64,000 nucleotides of DNA. It comes from Neobacillus mesonae. Lineage in GTDB: Bacteria; Bacillota; Bacilli; Bacillales; Cytobacillaceae. Shown one piece after another: positions 8,571 through 16,880 of the stretch. The position numbers and the translations under genes were made by a program. Where the stretch lies: assembly GCF_001636315.1 (NCBI RefSeq), contig NZ_KV440949.1:3962973-4026972 (forward strand), given 5' to 3'. The notes beneath the pieces were generated by a model. It worked only from the letters and a program-made list of their open reading frames with translations. It had not been told where the DNA came from and did not search any database. Every line of letters starts with the position of its first letter. Within the stretch, counting starts at the first letter, position 1.

Positions 8571-9335
8571 ATGAAGATTCATGCCATGATTGCTGAGGAT
8601 GAGCCGATGGCAAGAAAAGAATTAACATATTTATTAACGCAGGAAGAGGATGTTGAGCTTTGTCCTAGTGCTGAAACAGGGGAACAGTTATTGAAATTGT
8701 ATAACGAAAATGATCCAGATGTTATCTTTCTTGATATTCATATGCCTGGCATTTCGGGCATTGAGGCGGCTAAACATCTGATGGATCAAGCTGTTCATTA
8801 TCCTCCATTAATTATTTTCACATCGGCTTATGATGAGTATGCCATTCAGGCCTTTGACATGGAAGCCGTCGATTATTTATTGAAGCCCTTCGATGAGATG
8901 CGGTTTCAAAAAGCAATGAAACGCCTGCGAAACCGATTGTTGCAGCAGGAACGGAAACTAATGGAACCGTATTTTTCCAATCAAAAATCATCCGGTTCTG
9001 CGAAGTTTTTGATTGACGATGGAGAGCGAACCGCGGTTTTATCACCGGAGATGATTTATTATGCGGTACCACATAAACGTATGCTGGAGGTTCATACGAA
9101 GGACAGGGTCATATTAAGCCGGATGACATTGCAGGAATTGGAAAAAAAGCTGTACGGATATCCTTTTTTCCGGACACATCGCAGTTATTTGGTAAACTTG
9201 AATTATATTAAGGAAATTACTCCATGGTTTAACGGTACCAGTAATATAACACTTAAAGATAAGGAGGACATTCAAATTCCGGTCAGCCGGACAGCCCGTA
9301 AAATGCTGTTTAAAATGTTTGAACAAAACGGGTGA
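8571..9335 (+). CDS. LytTR-family response regulator (LytT/LytR-like)
   Basis: A 254-residue response regulator. The receiver domain (1-120) has acidic pair E9/D10, phospho-acceptor D55 (VIFLDIHMPG), T84 and K105 (LLKPFDE). A C-terminal LytTR DNA-binding domain (about 145-250) has the typical RTHRSYLVNL and SNITLKDKE segments. It is the cognate partner of the LytS-type kinase immediately upstream. LytTR proteins bind pairs of 9-bp direct repeats with 12-13 bp between them, and exactly such repeats occur at 9383-9433 in front of the next operon, making that transporter its likely target. Confidence 0.92.
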   Translation: MKIHAMIAEDEPMARKELTYLLTQEEDVELCPSAETGEQLLKLYNENDPDVIFLDIHMPGISGIEAAKHLMDQAVHYPPLIIFTSAYDEYAIQAFDMEAVDYLLKPFDEMRFQKAMKRLRNRLLQQERKLMEPYFSNQKSSGSAKFLIDDGERTAVLSPEMIYYAVPHKRMLEVHTKDRVILSRMTLQELEKKLYGYPFFRTHRSYLVNLNYIKEITPWFNGTSNITLKDKEDIQIPVSRTARKMLFKMFEQNG

Positions 9336-9338
9336 TGG

Positions 9339-9380
9339 ATTCCTCTGCCAACTGCTCTGCATTTGGCAGGGGAATTTTTA
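9339..9380 (+). terminator. Intrinsic terminator after the LytTR regulator
   Basis: ATTCCTCTGCCAA (9339-9351) pairs with TTGGCAGGGGAAT (9363-9375), one G-T pair, followed by TTTTTAT. It separates the first transporter/two-component operon from the second operon. Confidence 0.85.
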
Positions 9381-9382
9381 TA

Positions 9383-9433
9383 ACCATTAATCCCTAAATC
9401 AGAACCATTTACACATTAACAACGACCGTTGGA
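9383..9433 (+). promoter_or_regulatory. Predicted LytTR operator: three 9-bp direct repeats at 21-bp period
   Basis: ACCATTAAT (9383), ACCATTTAC (9404) and ACCGTTGGA (9425) start exactly 21 bp apart, leaving 12-bp spacers. They match the published LytTR repeat consensus (W-M-M-G-T-T-N-R-K) at 8, 7 and 8 of 9 positions. The last repeat ends just before the -35 position of a promoter whose -10 box is TATAAT at 9466-9471 but which lacks a recognisable -35, as expected for an activator-dependent promoter. Confidence 0.65.
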
Positions 9434-9474
9434 GCAAAAATCCCCTGCATTTGATTGAATATTCATATAATTTA

Positions 9475-9488
9475 AGTAAACGCTTTCA
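9475..9488 (+). promoter_or_regulatory. Predicted cre site (CcpA operator) over the transcription start
   Basis: AGTAAACGCTTTCA fits the cre consensus WTGNAANCGNWNNCW except for the first T. It begins four bases after the TATAAT box (9466-9471), so bound CcpA would block initiation. This would repress the DUF485-SSS operon when a preferred sugar is present. Confidence 0.55.
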
Positions 9489-9516
9489 ATGTAAAATAAT
9501 GGGGAGGATGATTTAA

Positions 9517-9849
9517 TTGAATGATCAAAAGATGCAAGCAAAAGTAAATTATGTCCAAGTGGAACAAAGTGAACAGTTTCAGCAATTTATGAAAAAAAGA
9601 AAAAAGTTTATCGTACCGTACACAATCTTTTTTCTCGTATTCTACTTTTTACTGCCAATCTGCACTTCTTATACGTCTTTTCTTAATACACCAGCAATCG
9701 GTGATATTTCCTGGGTATGGTTATTCGCTTTTGCACAATTTGTGATGACATTTGTTTTATGTACTGTATATGTAAAAAAGGCTGGTGCGCTGGATAAAGA
9801 AGCCGACCAGATCATTAAAAATCAAGTCCAAAAAGGAGGAGCGGCTTAA
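9517..9849 (+). CDS. DUF485 family small membrane protein, partner of SSS transporter
   Basis: A 110-residue protein with two hydrophobic segments (about residues 33-55 and 68-90) and a charged cytoplasmic N-terminus, as in YjcH/YwcB proteins that pair with ActP/YwcA-type transporters. Its exact role is not established. The TTG start follows GGGGAGGA by eight bases. The stop overlaps the ATG of the next gene (TAATG), so the two are translationally coupled. The whole unit is preceded by the LytTR operator and cre site described above. Confidence 0.85.
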   Translation: MNDQKMQAKVNYVQVEQSEQFQQFMKKRKKFIVPYTIFFLVFYFLLPICTSYTSFLNTPAIGDISWVWLFAFAQFVMTFVLCTVYVKKAGALDKEADQIIKNQVQKGGAA

Positions 9850-11384
9850 TGAGTACAACAGTCATTGTCCTTTTTCTAGCTATTGTCCTATTAACACTTG
9901 TGATTACGTACTTCGCCGCCAAAAATACAAAAACCACGGGTGACTTTTATACTGCAGGCGGGGGATTAACAGGTTTTCAAAATGGTATTGCCATTTCCGG
10001 TGACTACTTGTCCGCAGCTTCCTTTTTAGGTATCGCCGGTGCGATAGCGTTAAATGGATTTGACGGCTTTTTTTACAGCATTGGGTTTTTGATTGCCTAC
10101 TTGGTTGTTATGTTTTTGGTTGCAGAACCTTTAAGGAACCTTGGAAAATATACACTGGCAGATATGATCAATTCACGTTTTGATGCGAAGAAGGTAAGAG
10201 GTGCAGCAGCACTAAGTACGATAACGATTGTTATTTTTTATATGATTGCTCAGTTAGTTGGTGCAGGTGCCCTGATTCAATTATTATTTGGTATCAAGTA
10301 TTGGATTGCTGTATTAATCGTAGGAGTAATGATGACGATTTACGTTTTATTCGGCGGGATGATGGCAACAAGCTGGGTGCAAATTGTCAAAGCCGCTCTC
10401 TTAATGATTGGTATGGTAATTATCTCTTTTCTTGTATTAATGAAGTACAACTTTAACATTGGAACAATGTTTACAGAAGTAAAAACAGCTACTAGCCATG
10501 GTGCGGCATATCTTAAACCCGGCATTCAATATAAAGATGGGCTTGGAACCCTTTCACTGATGATTGCATTAGTACTGGGAACTTCCGGGCTGCCGCATAT
10601 CCTAATGCGTTTCTTCACAGTAAAGGATGCTAAAACGGCCAGAAGCTCCGTTATTACGGCTACTTGGACAATTGGGATTTTCTATATCCTAACACTTTTC
10701 CTCGGATTCGGAGCAGCCGCATTTGTTGGTCAAGCAAAAATTCTTGAAGCCAACCCAGGTGGGAATATGGCTGCGCCATTATTGGCAAAGGCTCTTGGCG
10801 GTGAATTATTATTCGCGTTTATTTCCGCAGTTGCATTCGCGACCATTTTGGCGGTTGTTGCAGGGCTTGTATTATCAGGCGCATCTGCATTCGCTCATGA
10901 TTTGTATGGTCAAATATTCAAAAAGGGAAAAGCAACCGATCGACAGCAAATGCTGGCGGCACGTTATGCTTCATTGGCGGTATCGGTGTTTTCGATTATT
11001 TTGGCTTTAGGTGCTCAAAAGCTAAATGTGGCATTTCTCGTTTCACTAGCATTTTGTATTGCAGCAAGTGCGAACTTACCGGTAATCCTTTATACCATCT
11101 ACTGGAAGAAGTTTAATACAAGTGGAGCCATCACTGCCATCCTAACTGGATTGATTTCGGCACTTGTTTTAGTATCTGTCAGCCCAAGTGTATTTTCGCC
11201 GGTCCCAGGTGCAGCTTTATTTACTGGTGATCCGATTTTTCCATGGGCAAATCCTGCATTAGTCTCGGTGCCACTAGGCTTTTTAGGCGGATATATTGGG
11301 ACTCTGCTATCGAAGGAATCTGATCCTGTACGATATGCAGAAGTGAAAGTGAAAGCAAACATTGGATATAATGAACATTCCTAA
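9849..11384 (+). CDS. Sodium:solute symporter (acetate/pyruvate-type, ActP/YwcA-like)
   Basis: A 511-residue SSS transporter with about 13 membrane segments. It has the same signature regions as the protein at 5272 (FYTAGGGLTGFQNGIAISGD; GLPHILMRFFTV) and a charged C-terminal tail. Coupled to a DUF485 protein as in the ActP/YwcA systems for acetate and other monocarboxylates. AAAAGGAGG lies nine bases upstream of the ATG. Upstream sites predict activation by the LytST-like system and repression by CcpA, that is, uptake of an overflow acid (acetate, pyruvate or lactate) once sugar is gone. The substrate is inferred, not shown. Confidence 0.88.
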   Translation: MSTTVIVLFLAIVLLTLVITYFAAKNTKTTGDFYTAGGGLTGFQNGIAISGDYLSAASFLGIAGAIALNGFDGFFYSIGFLIAYLVVMFLVAEPLRNLGKYTLADMINSRFDAKKVRGAAALSTITIVIFYMIAQLVGAGALIQLLFGIKYWIAVLIVGVMMTIYVLFGGMMATSWVQIVKAALLMIGMVIISFLVLMKYNFNIGTMFTEVKTATSHGAAYLKPGIQYKDGLGTLSLMIALVLGTSGLPHILMRFFTVKDAKTARSSVITATWTIGIFYILTLFLGFGAAAFVGQAKILEANPGGNMAAPLLAKALGGELLFAFISAVAFATILAVVAGLVLSGASAFAHDLYGQIFKKGKATDRQQMLAARYASLAVSVFSIILALGAQKLNVAFLVSLAFCIAASANLPVILYTIYWKKFNTSGAITAILTGLISALVLVSVSPSVFSPVPGAALFTGDPIFPWANPALVSVPLGFLGGYIGTLLSKESDPVRYAEVKVKANIGYNEHS

Positions 11385-11473
11385 TCTAGATATGGAAGGT
11401 ACAGACCAGTAGTGAAAATAATAATGTTAAGGAAAAATTAAGTGAATAGCTCTAAAAACTTTCTTTAAAGCGG

Positions 11474-11528
11474 TGCCTGCCCCTCGATGATTTAAGATGT
11501 TAAAAAGTCGAGGCGCAGGTATTTTTTT
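11474..11528 (+). terminator. Intrinsic terminator after the second SSS gene
   Basis: TGCCTGCCCCTCGA (11474-11487) pairs with TCGAGGCGCAGGTA (11508-11521) with one interruption, followed by seven T residues. Confidence 0.85.
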
Positions 11529-11566
11529 AAAATTGGTAAAAGCTTAACTTTAATCTACCGCACTAT

Positions 11567-11764
11567 TTAGATGAATGGTTGGTATCTAAACCAGCCAGAG
11601 TACCCTCCAAAACCTGTTCCAAAATATCCAGGATAGCCGGCAAAGCCGCTTGATCCCGTTCCAAAGTAACCACTATAACCAGGATAGCCACCAATACTTA
11701 CAACTGGATATCCCCCGTATACTATTCCTGGGTACCCTCCGTAGTTCAATCCCCAACTAATCAT
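11567..11764 (-). CDS. Small Gly/Tyr-rich repeat protein, coat-like
   Basis: A 65-residue protein made largely of Gly, Tyr, Ser and Pro, with repeated GGYPG, GYFGTG and YSG motifs. The GGGGAGG ribosome binding site eight bases upstream of the ATG supports real translation. Short Gly/Tyr-rich proteins of this style occur in Bacillus spore coats and exosporium-associated layers, but no family signature fixes that here. It stands alone on the minus strand between two plus-strand operons. No cysteine is present, so crosslinking would have to be through tyrosine if it is a coat component. Confidence 0.6.
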   Translation of the reverse strand: MISWGLNYGGYPGIVYGGYPVVSIGGYPGYSGYFGTGSSGFAGYPGYFGTGFGGYSGWFRYQPFI

Positions 11765-11925
11765 TTATATCGCCTCCCCAAATTGGTTCAAAAGTAATGT
11801 ATGTGTTCCTAATGAAAGAGGAATAGATATTGGCCTATTGGTAAGTTCAAATGGTTTTTTTTAATACATTTATATAATCCAATCTAACAAATTTTCCAGA
11901 TAATAAACATTTAACGAAATAGATG

Positions 11926-11954
11926 ACTCCGGTATTAGGTCGGGGTTATTTTTT
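11926..11954 (+). terminator. Terminator-like hairpin in the gap before the OpuA operon
   Basis: ACTCCG (11926-11931) pairs with CGGGGT (11941-11946), followed by TATTTTTT. It lies in the 357-bp gap 11765-12121. Further on are CGGT-ATA-ACCG with a later T-run (about 11976-12005) and TATAAT at 12087-12092, the best candidate -10 box for the OpuA operon, without a good -35. No gene is seen in the gap. Confidence 0.4.
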
Positions 11955-12121
11955 AGGTGTTGAAGATAACGGGAGCGGTATAACCGTGCAAAGGGTCTTT
12001 TTTTTGTATTCTTCGGCAGCCAATAAAGTATTTATGCTTTTCAGAACTAAAGTAAACATAGAATAAAGATATTCGGCAAAAATGTATATAATACGATTGA
12101 TTAATCTAATGAGGTGACAGC

Positions 12122-13327
12122 ATGAATCCCTACGTAGAGGTCAGAAGTGTCTCTAAGATTTTTGGCAATAATCCGAAAGCAGCTATCGATTTATTGAAAC
12201 AAGGAAAGACCAAGAGGGAAATTTTGAAAGCGACTGGACAAACCGTAGGGGTAAAGAACGTTTCTTTCGAAATTTACCCTGGTGAAATTTTTGTCATTAT
12301 GGGCTTATCCGGAAGCGGAAAATCTACGTTAATCCGTATGTTTAACAGACTGATTAAGCCGACAGTTGGAGAAATTCTAATAGAAAATGAAGATATTGTG
12401 AAGATGAGTGATGCACGCTTAAGGGAGGTCAGGCAGAAAAAGATTAGCATGGTGTTTCAGAACTTTGCTTTATTTCCTCATAAAACAATTGTAGAGAATA
12501 CGGAATATGGGCTGGAAATTCAGAAAGTTCCCGCTGAACAGCGGCGGAAAAGAGCCCTTAGTGCATTGGAGATTGTCGGGTTAAAAGGCTATGAAAATCA
12601 GCTTCCCAAACAATTAAGCGGCGGCATGCAGCAAAGGGTAGGACTAGCCAGGGCGCTTGCCAGTGACACAGATGTAATCTTGATGGACGAGGCATTCAGT
12701 GCTCTCGACCCGTTAATTCGGAAAGATATGCAGGATGAATTGCTTGAGATCCAAGAAAAATATGAGAAAACGATCATCTTTATTACCCACGATTTGGATG
12801 AAGCATTGCGAATTGGCGATCGGATTGCATTAATGAGAGATGGCAGTATCATTCAGCTTGGAACACCTGAACAAATTTTAATGAATCCTGCAAATGAATT
12901 TGTCGAGAAATTTGTTGAAGATGTAGATTTATCGAAAATTTTAACTGCATCCCATGTAATGAAACCAGCAGAAAGAATTGGAGTGGACCGAGGGCCGCGG
13001 GTGGCATTGGAAATCATGCGGAAACAGGGATATTCAAGTATATTTGTCGTTGATCGCCATCGAAAACTATTGGGAGCGATCACTGCGGAAGAGGCAAGAC
13101 AGGCCATTGATCAGAATCAATCGATTGCAGAAGTCATGTCAACGGATATTCCAACCGTTTCCGGAGATACCTTACTCACTGATCTGATGGACGTGATCGC
13201 CACTTCGAGTCTGCCTATTTCCGTCATTGATGAAAAACAACGCTTAAAAGGTGTCGTTATTCGCGGTGCTGTCATCGGGGCGTTGGCAGGAAATAAAGAT
13301 TCCTTGAACGATTTGGAGAGTGAATGA
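12122..13327 (+). CDS. opuAA: Glycine betaine ABC transporter, ATP-binding subunit OpuAA
   Basis: A 401-residue ATPase of the OpuA/ProU type. The nucleotide-binding domain (about 1-270) has Walker A GLSGSGKST, Q-loop VFQNFALFPH, signature LSGGMQQRVGLARAL, Walker B VILMDEAFSALD and switch His in FITHDLDEA. Two tandem CBS domains follow (about 280-390), which in OpuA sense ionic strength and gate transport. The 5' domain also has the ProV-type insert KAAIDLLKQGKTKREI. GAGGTGA precedes the ATG. The permease/binding gene begins two bases after its stop codon. Confidence 0.95.
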   Translation: MNPYVEVRSVSKIFGNNPKAAIDLLKQGKTKREILKATGQTVGVKNVSFEIYPGEIFVIMGLSGSGKSTLIRMFNRLIKPTVGEILIENEDIVKMSDARLREVRQKKISMVFQNFALFPHKTIVENTEYGLEIQKVPAEQRRKRALSALEIVGLKGYENQLPKQLSGGMQQRVGLARALASDTDVILMDEAFSALDPLIRKDMQDELLEIQEKYEKTIIFITHDLDEALRIGDRIALMRDGSIIQLGTPEQILMNPANEFVEKFVEDVDLSKILTASHVMKPAERIGVDRGPRVALEIMRKQGYSSIFVVDRHRKLLGAITAEEARQAIDQNQSIAEVMSTDIPTVSGDTLLTDLMDVIATSSLPISVIDEKQRLKGVVIRGAVIGALAGNKDSLNDLESE

Positions 13328-13328
13328 A

Positions 13329-15056
13329 ATGAATGTGCCAAAAATCCCTTTAGGAGATTGGGTAGACGTCCTGGTCCAATGGATCACCGTTGCATTTGCA
13401 GGATTTTTTACCTTTTTAACCACCGTAATCGATACCCTTTTAGATATCATAGTAAATGTATTAAGTGCAGGCCCTTCCATTATCTTAATTATTGTCTTAA
13501 CTCTGTTGGTTGCTTATACCAGCAGATGGCCGTTAGGAATTTTTACCCTTTTGAGCTTGCTCTTGATTGATAATCTCGGCTATTGGGATTCCAGTATTCA
13601 AACCATTGCGATTGTTATACTATCAGGATTACTCACCATCATCGTTGGGATCCCTGTTGGAATCTGGTGTGCTCAAAGGAAAACAGTACATCGAATTGTA
13701 ACACCGATTTTGGACTTTATGCAGACCATGCCTGCATTTGTCTATTTAATTCCTTCCATTTTGTTTTTCGGCATTGGCGTAGTACCAGGAATAATAGCCT
13801 CGTTTGTTTTTGCGATTGCGCCTACAATCCGAATGACTAATCTTGGTATTAAGGAAGTTCCGAAGGATTTAATTGAAGCGGCCGATGCCTTTGGTTCCAG
13901 TAACAGCCAAAAGTTATTTAAGGTTCAATTACCAATTGCTACACCAACTATCATGGCCGGGGTCAACCAAAGCATCATGCTGGCCTTATCGATGGTCGTG
14001 ACAGCTTCCCTAGTAGGGGCGCCGGGGCTGGGGGCAGATGTTTACAGGGCTGTAAGCCAAATTGATGTTGGAAAAGGTTTTGAAGCAGGGTTATCCATCG
14101 TGTTTATCGCCGTTATACTTGACCGGATTAGCCAAAACTTACGGAAACCGGCCTATGAGAATGTAGTTAAGAAAAAAATCGTTTATTCCATTTTAGTTGT
14201 TCTGGTCATTCTGACAGCTATAGTGACAGGAGTTACAAAAGAAACGGCTGTAAAAAAGGGTGAGAACGGTATTGGAGCCAAAACTGATTATCAAATAATC
14301 GGAATTGAACCTGGGGCTGGAATAATGGCCCAAGCGAATAAGGCTATCAAAGATTATCAGCTGGATAATTGGCAGCTGCAAGAAGGGTCATCGGCTGCAA
14401 TGGTAGCTGAATTAAAGAAGGCATATAATCAGAAGAAACCGATCATTATCACCGGATGGGCGCCGCATTGGATGTTTTCCACTTATGATTTAAAATTTCT
14501 CAAAGATCCAAAGAAATCCTTTGGTGCAGTTGAGGATATTCATACCATTGTAAGAAAAGGTCTTGAGCAGGATATGCCAGGTGCGTATACCATCCTTAAT
14601 CAATTTTCCTGGAAGCCTGCAGATATGGAAAAAGTGATGGTGGATATTAAAGAAGGGAAGGATCCAGCGGAAGCATCGAAAAAATGGATCAATGCCAACG
14701 GGGACAAAGTGGGGAAATGGACAAAAGGTGCCAAAACAGGCAATGGGGAGACGATTAATCTTGTCTATGTGGCTTGGGATACAGAAATCGCCAGTACCAA
14801 TGTCATCGCTAAGGTGTTGGAGCAGAATGGTTTCAATGTAAAATTGAGCCAAGTGGAGGTCGGCCCGATGTTTGCCGGTGTAGCAAATGGCAGTGTGGAC
14901 GGCATGGTGGCTGCATGGCTGCCAAGTACCCATAGAGAATATTATAAACAATATAAAAATGATTTCATTGATCTTGGCAGCAACCTTCATGGAACGAAGA
15001 ATGGACTGGTTGTACCAAAATATATGGATATTAATTCGATCGAAGATTTGAAGTAG
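13329..15056 (+). CDS. opuABC: OpuA permease fused to glycine betaine-binding domain (OpuABC)
   Basis: A 575-residue fusion. Residues about 1-280 are the membrane permease (about six segments, with the EAA loop IEAADAFGSSNSQKLFKVQLP). A further hydrophobic segment near 290-305 tethers the external binding domain (about 320-575) to the membrane. The binding domain has the aromatic-cage segments IITGWAPHWMF and AWLPSTHREYY. In B. subtilis the two halves are separate OpuAB and OpuAC lipoproteins; the fused form is known from Lactococcus OpuA. ATG 13329 is favoured over GTG 13320, because GGAGAG sits directly before the latter. The order of segments within the binding domain is that of B. subtilis OpuAC. 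Confidence 0.93.
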   Translation: MNVPKIPLGDWVDVLVQWITVAFAGFFTFLTTVIDTLLDIIVNVLSAGPSIILIIVLTLLVAYTSRWPLGIFTLLSLLLIDNLGYWDSSIQTIAIVILSGLLTIIVGIPVGIWCAQRKTVHRIVTPILDFMQTMPAFVYLIPSILFFGIGVVPGIIASFVFAIAPTIRMTNLGIKEVPKDLIEAADAFGSSNSQKLFKVQLPIATPTIMAGVNQSIMLALSMVVTASLVGAPGLGADVYRAVSQIDVGKGFEAGLSIVFIAVILDRISQNLRKPAYENVVKKKIVYSILVVLVILTAIVTGVTKETAVKKGENGIGAKTDYQIIGIEPGAGIMAQANKAIKDYQLDNWQLQEGSSAAMVAELKKAYNQKKPIIITGWAPHWMFSTYDLKFLKDPKKSFGAVEDIHTIVRKGLEQDMPGAYTILNQFSWKPADMEKVMVDIKEGKDPAEASKKWINANGDKVGKWTKGAKTGNGETINLVYVAWDTEIASTNVIAKVLEQNGFNVKLSQVEVGPMFAGVANGSVDGMVAAWLPSTHREYYKQYKNDFIDLGSNLHGTKNGLVVPKYMDINSIEDLK

Positions 15057-15081
15057 AAACTGGGACTGTCTCTCTAAAGGA

Positions 15082-15126
15082 AGAGGATCCCTTAAAAGTA
15101 TAACTTTTAAGGGATTCTCTTTTTTG
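15082..15126 (+). terminator. Strong intrinsic terminator of the OpuA operon
   Basis: A 17-18 bp stem with one mismatch (AGAGGATCCCTTAAAAG against CTTTTAAGGGATTCTCT), TATAA loop and six T residues. Confidence 0.95.
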
Positions 15127-15226
15127 TATGGCATTCTAAAAAATCTCCAAGATACGAAAGGAAAATTAATGTAAAATAAGATTTGGAGTTATTATTACGT
15201 TATTTCATTTTTTCAGGAGGAATACT

Positions 15227-15904
15227 ATGCATAAAAATTCTAAATTGTTCATTTTTCTTACTTTTATCATTTCAATAGGATTGATAGGCTGCCAAGCAGC
15301 TAATAAAGAAGCATCTCCAAATTCGACAGTTGAAAAGGCAATTGAGAATGAAAAAAAGGCACCAGCGGATGGAGATGATCATAAGTCCGAAAACAATGCC
15401 TTGGCTAAAGACAAGGATGGCAATGAAGCAGCATTAAAATCTACGGTCGTAAAAAAAGAAACAAAACATAAACAAGAACAAAAAAATACTTTTACATATA
15501 AAACTTATACAAATACTAGATTTGGATTCACTTTTGAATATCCTGTGTCTTTTTATCGCTCTCCAGCGCCTACAAACAACGATGGCAGGGAATTTTATAA
15601 TGATGATTGTTCCATTACAGCAAGCGGAAGTAATATCAATGTTTCAGGAAAACGTGAGACCATTAAAACTTATTATAAACGTGCTCTCGAGCATGGACCT
15701 AGTCCAATTGCCTACAAACGTTTGGGGAGGGATTGGTACGTAATATCATATAAAAATGGAAGTGACACGGTATATGAAAAAGCGATAATAGGCGAGGGTA
15801 TTATTTCTACATTGAAAATAACATATCCATCTAGTAAACAGAAACATTATGAGCCAATGATTAATCGGGTTTCCGGTACTTTTAAAGCAGGGAAATCGGA
15901 GTAA
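15227..15904 (+). CDS. Lipoprotein of unknown function with PsbP-like C-terminal region
   Basis: A 225-residue exported lipoprotein: signal peptide ending in lipobox LIGC with Cys22 as the lipidation site. A Lys/Glu/Asp-rich low-complexity linker follows (about 25-88), then a C-terminal domain (about 90-222) starting YTNTRFGFTFEYP, a beginning typical of PsbP-like or surface-associated beta domains. AGGAGG is eight bases before the ATG. No function can be assigned. It is a single gene with a shared bidirectional terminator against purC. Confidence 0.6.
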   Translation: MHKNSKLFIFLTFIISIGLIGCQAANKEASPNSTVEKAIENEKKAPADGDDHKSENNALAKDKDGNEAALKSTVVKKETKHKQEQKNTFTYKTYTNTRFGFTFEYPVSFYRSPAPTNNDGREFYNDDCSITASGSNINVSGKRETIKTYYKRALEHGPSPIAYKRLGRDWYVISYKNGSDTVYEKAIIGEGIISTLKITYPSSKQKHYEPMINRVSGTFKAGKSE

Positions 15905-15910
15905 TAATTT

Positions 15911-15950
15911 AAAAGAGCCAGCCCCCATCCAACAAGGGGCTGGCTCTTTT
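15911..15950. terminator. Bidirectional terminator between lipoprotein gene and purC
   Basis: AAAAGAGCCAGCCCC (15911-15925) pairs perfectly with GGGGCTGGCTCTTTT (15936-15950). A/T flanks on both sides allow it to work for the converging transcripts. Confidence 0.93.
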
Positions 15951-15964
15951 AAATGCCGCATTAA

Positions 15965-16645
15965 TTATAGGAACATTTTTTCTAGTTCCAATGGTTCGAT
16001 GTATTCACCGTCTTTGTAAGCACGCATGTTTCCGCCGGAGATTTCATCTATGAGTGCAATTTGCTTGTCTTCGCCTACACGTCCGAATTCAAATTTAATG
16101 TCGTATAGCTCGATGCCTTTTTTTGCAAGCTCCTCTTTGACGACATTTCCAATTTGCTGAGTCAGTGCTTTTAACACTTTGTACTCATCCTTCGATAATA
16201 TACCAAGCATATCTAATGCATCTTCACTAACAGGTGGATCTTGGCGTTCGTCATCCTTTAAGGTAACCTCTACGAAAGCATCAAGGTGCTGCCCTTCTTG
16301 TGCGTATAAGCCATATCTGCGCAAAAAGCTCCCAACTGCTCTATATCTGCAAATAACCTCAAGCCCTTTTCCAAAAACTGCAGCCGGTCTAACAGTCATC
16401 GTAGCTTGATCGATATCGGCATCAATATAATGGGTAGGGATTCCTTTTAATTTTAAAATTTCAAAAAAGAACTTGGTTAACCTTAAACCTGCACGCCCTG
16501 CACCTTCCATCGTCAAACCAACCGTGTTTGCTCCAGGGTCAAAGACTCCGTCAACACCAGTGACATCATCTTTGAATTCCAGTAAATAGTTTCCATTTTC
16601 TAATTCATAGACATCTTTTGTTTTTCCGGTATACCTAAGCTTCAT
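15965..16645 (-). CDS. purC: SAICAR synthetase (PurC), divergent stand-alone copy
   Basis: A 226-residue phosphoribosylaminoimidazole-succinocarboxamide synthase, ligating CAIR and aspartate with ATP in purine synthesis. Visible family motifs are the N-terminal YTGKTKDVYE, the CRYRAVGSFLRRYG region and LIDEISGGNMRAY near the end. The sequence is unlike the usual Bacillus PurC (which begins with a KxxLLYEGKAKKIY-type segment) and nearer the type seen in clostridia. ATG 16645 has AAGGGGA eight bases upstream; a TTG start at 16681 with AAAAGGA four bases upstream is the alternative. It is alone, away from any pur operon, and I see no PurBox before it, so it may be an extra or acquired copy. Confidence 0.85.
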   Translation of the reverse strand: MKLRYTGKTKDVYELENGNYLLEFKDDVTGVDGVFDPGANTVGLTMEGAGRAGLRLTKFFFEILKLKGIPTHYIDADIDQATMTVRPAAVFGKGLEVICRYRAVGSFLRRYGLYAQEGQHLDAFVEVTLKDDERQDPPVSEDALDMLGILSKDEYKVLKALTQQIGNVVKEELAKKGIELYDIKFEFGRVGEDKQIALIDEISGGNMRAYKDGEYIEPLELEKMFL

Positions 16646-16880
16646 GTGAAAAGTCCCCTTATACTTTTTAGATTTAGCCAAAAATTCCTTTTACTTAGAT
16701 ATTATTATAATACAAAAAATAAGGTAGAAATGAATTATTAATGAGAACATTTGGAGAGGAGTAACATTTATATTATTCTGAATTTTCCCTTTCATTTTCC
16801 GTTTAAGAGGAGTAATATATTCATAAGATGTCTTTATTTTAATAAAATGATGCTGGAAAATTCATAGGAGGACACACAAA

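Noticed and set aside
11976..12010. CGGT-ATA-ACCG followed by a long T-run as a riboswitch or terminator before OpuA
   Set aside because: The stem is only four base pairs and the T-run begins about 11 bases later, so it does not make a normal terminator and no aptamer is recognised.
13329..15056. Possible circular permutation of the betaine-binding domain
   Set aside because: Comparison from memory with B. subtilis OpuAC shows the same segment order and a similar C-terminus, so the domain is normal.
14490..15134. A 214-codon open frame on the minus strand opposite the OpuABC binding domain
   Set aside because: It lies wholly within a strongly supported gene, has no ribosome binding site at its start and its composition is that of a complement-strand shadow.
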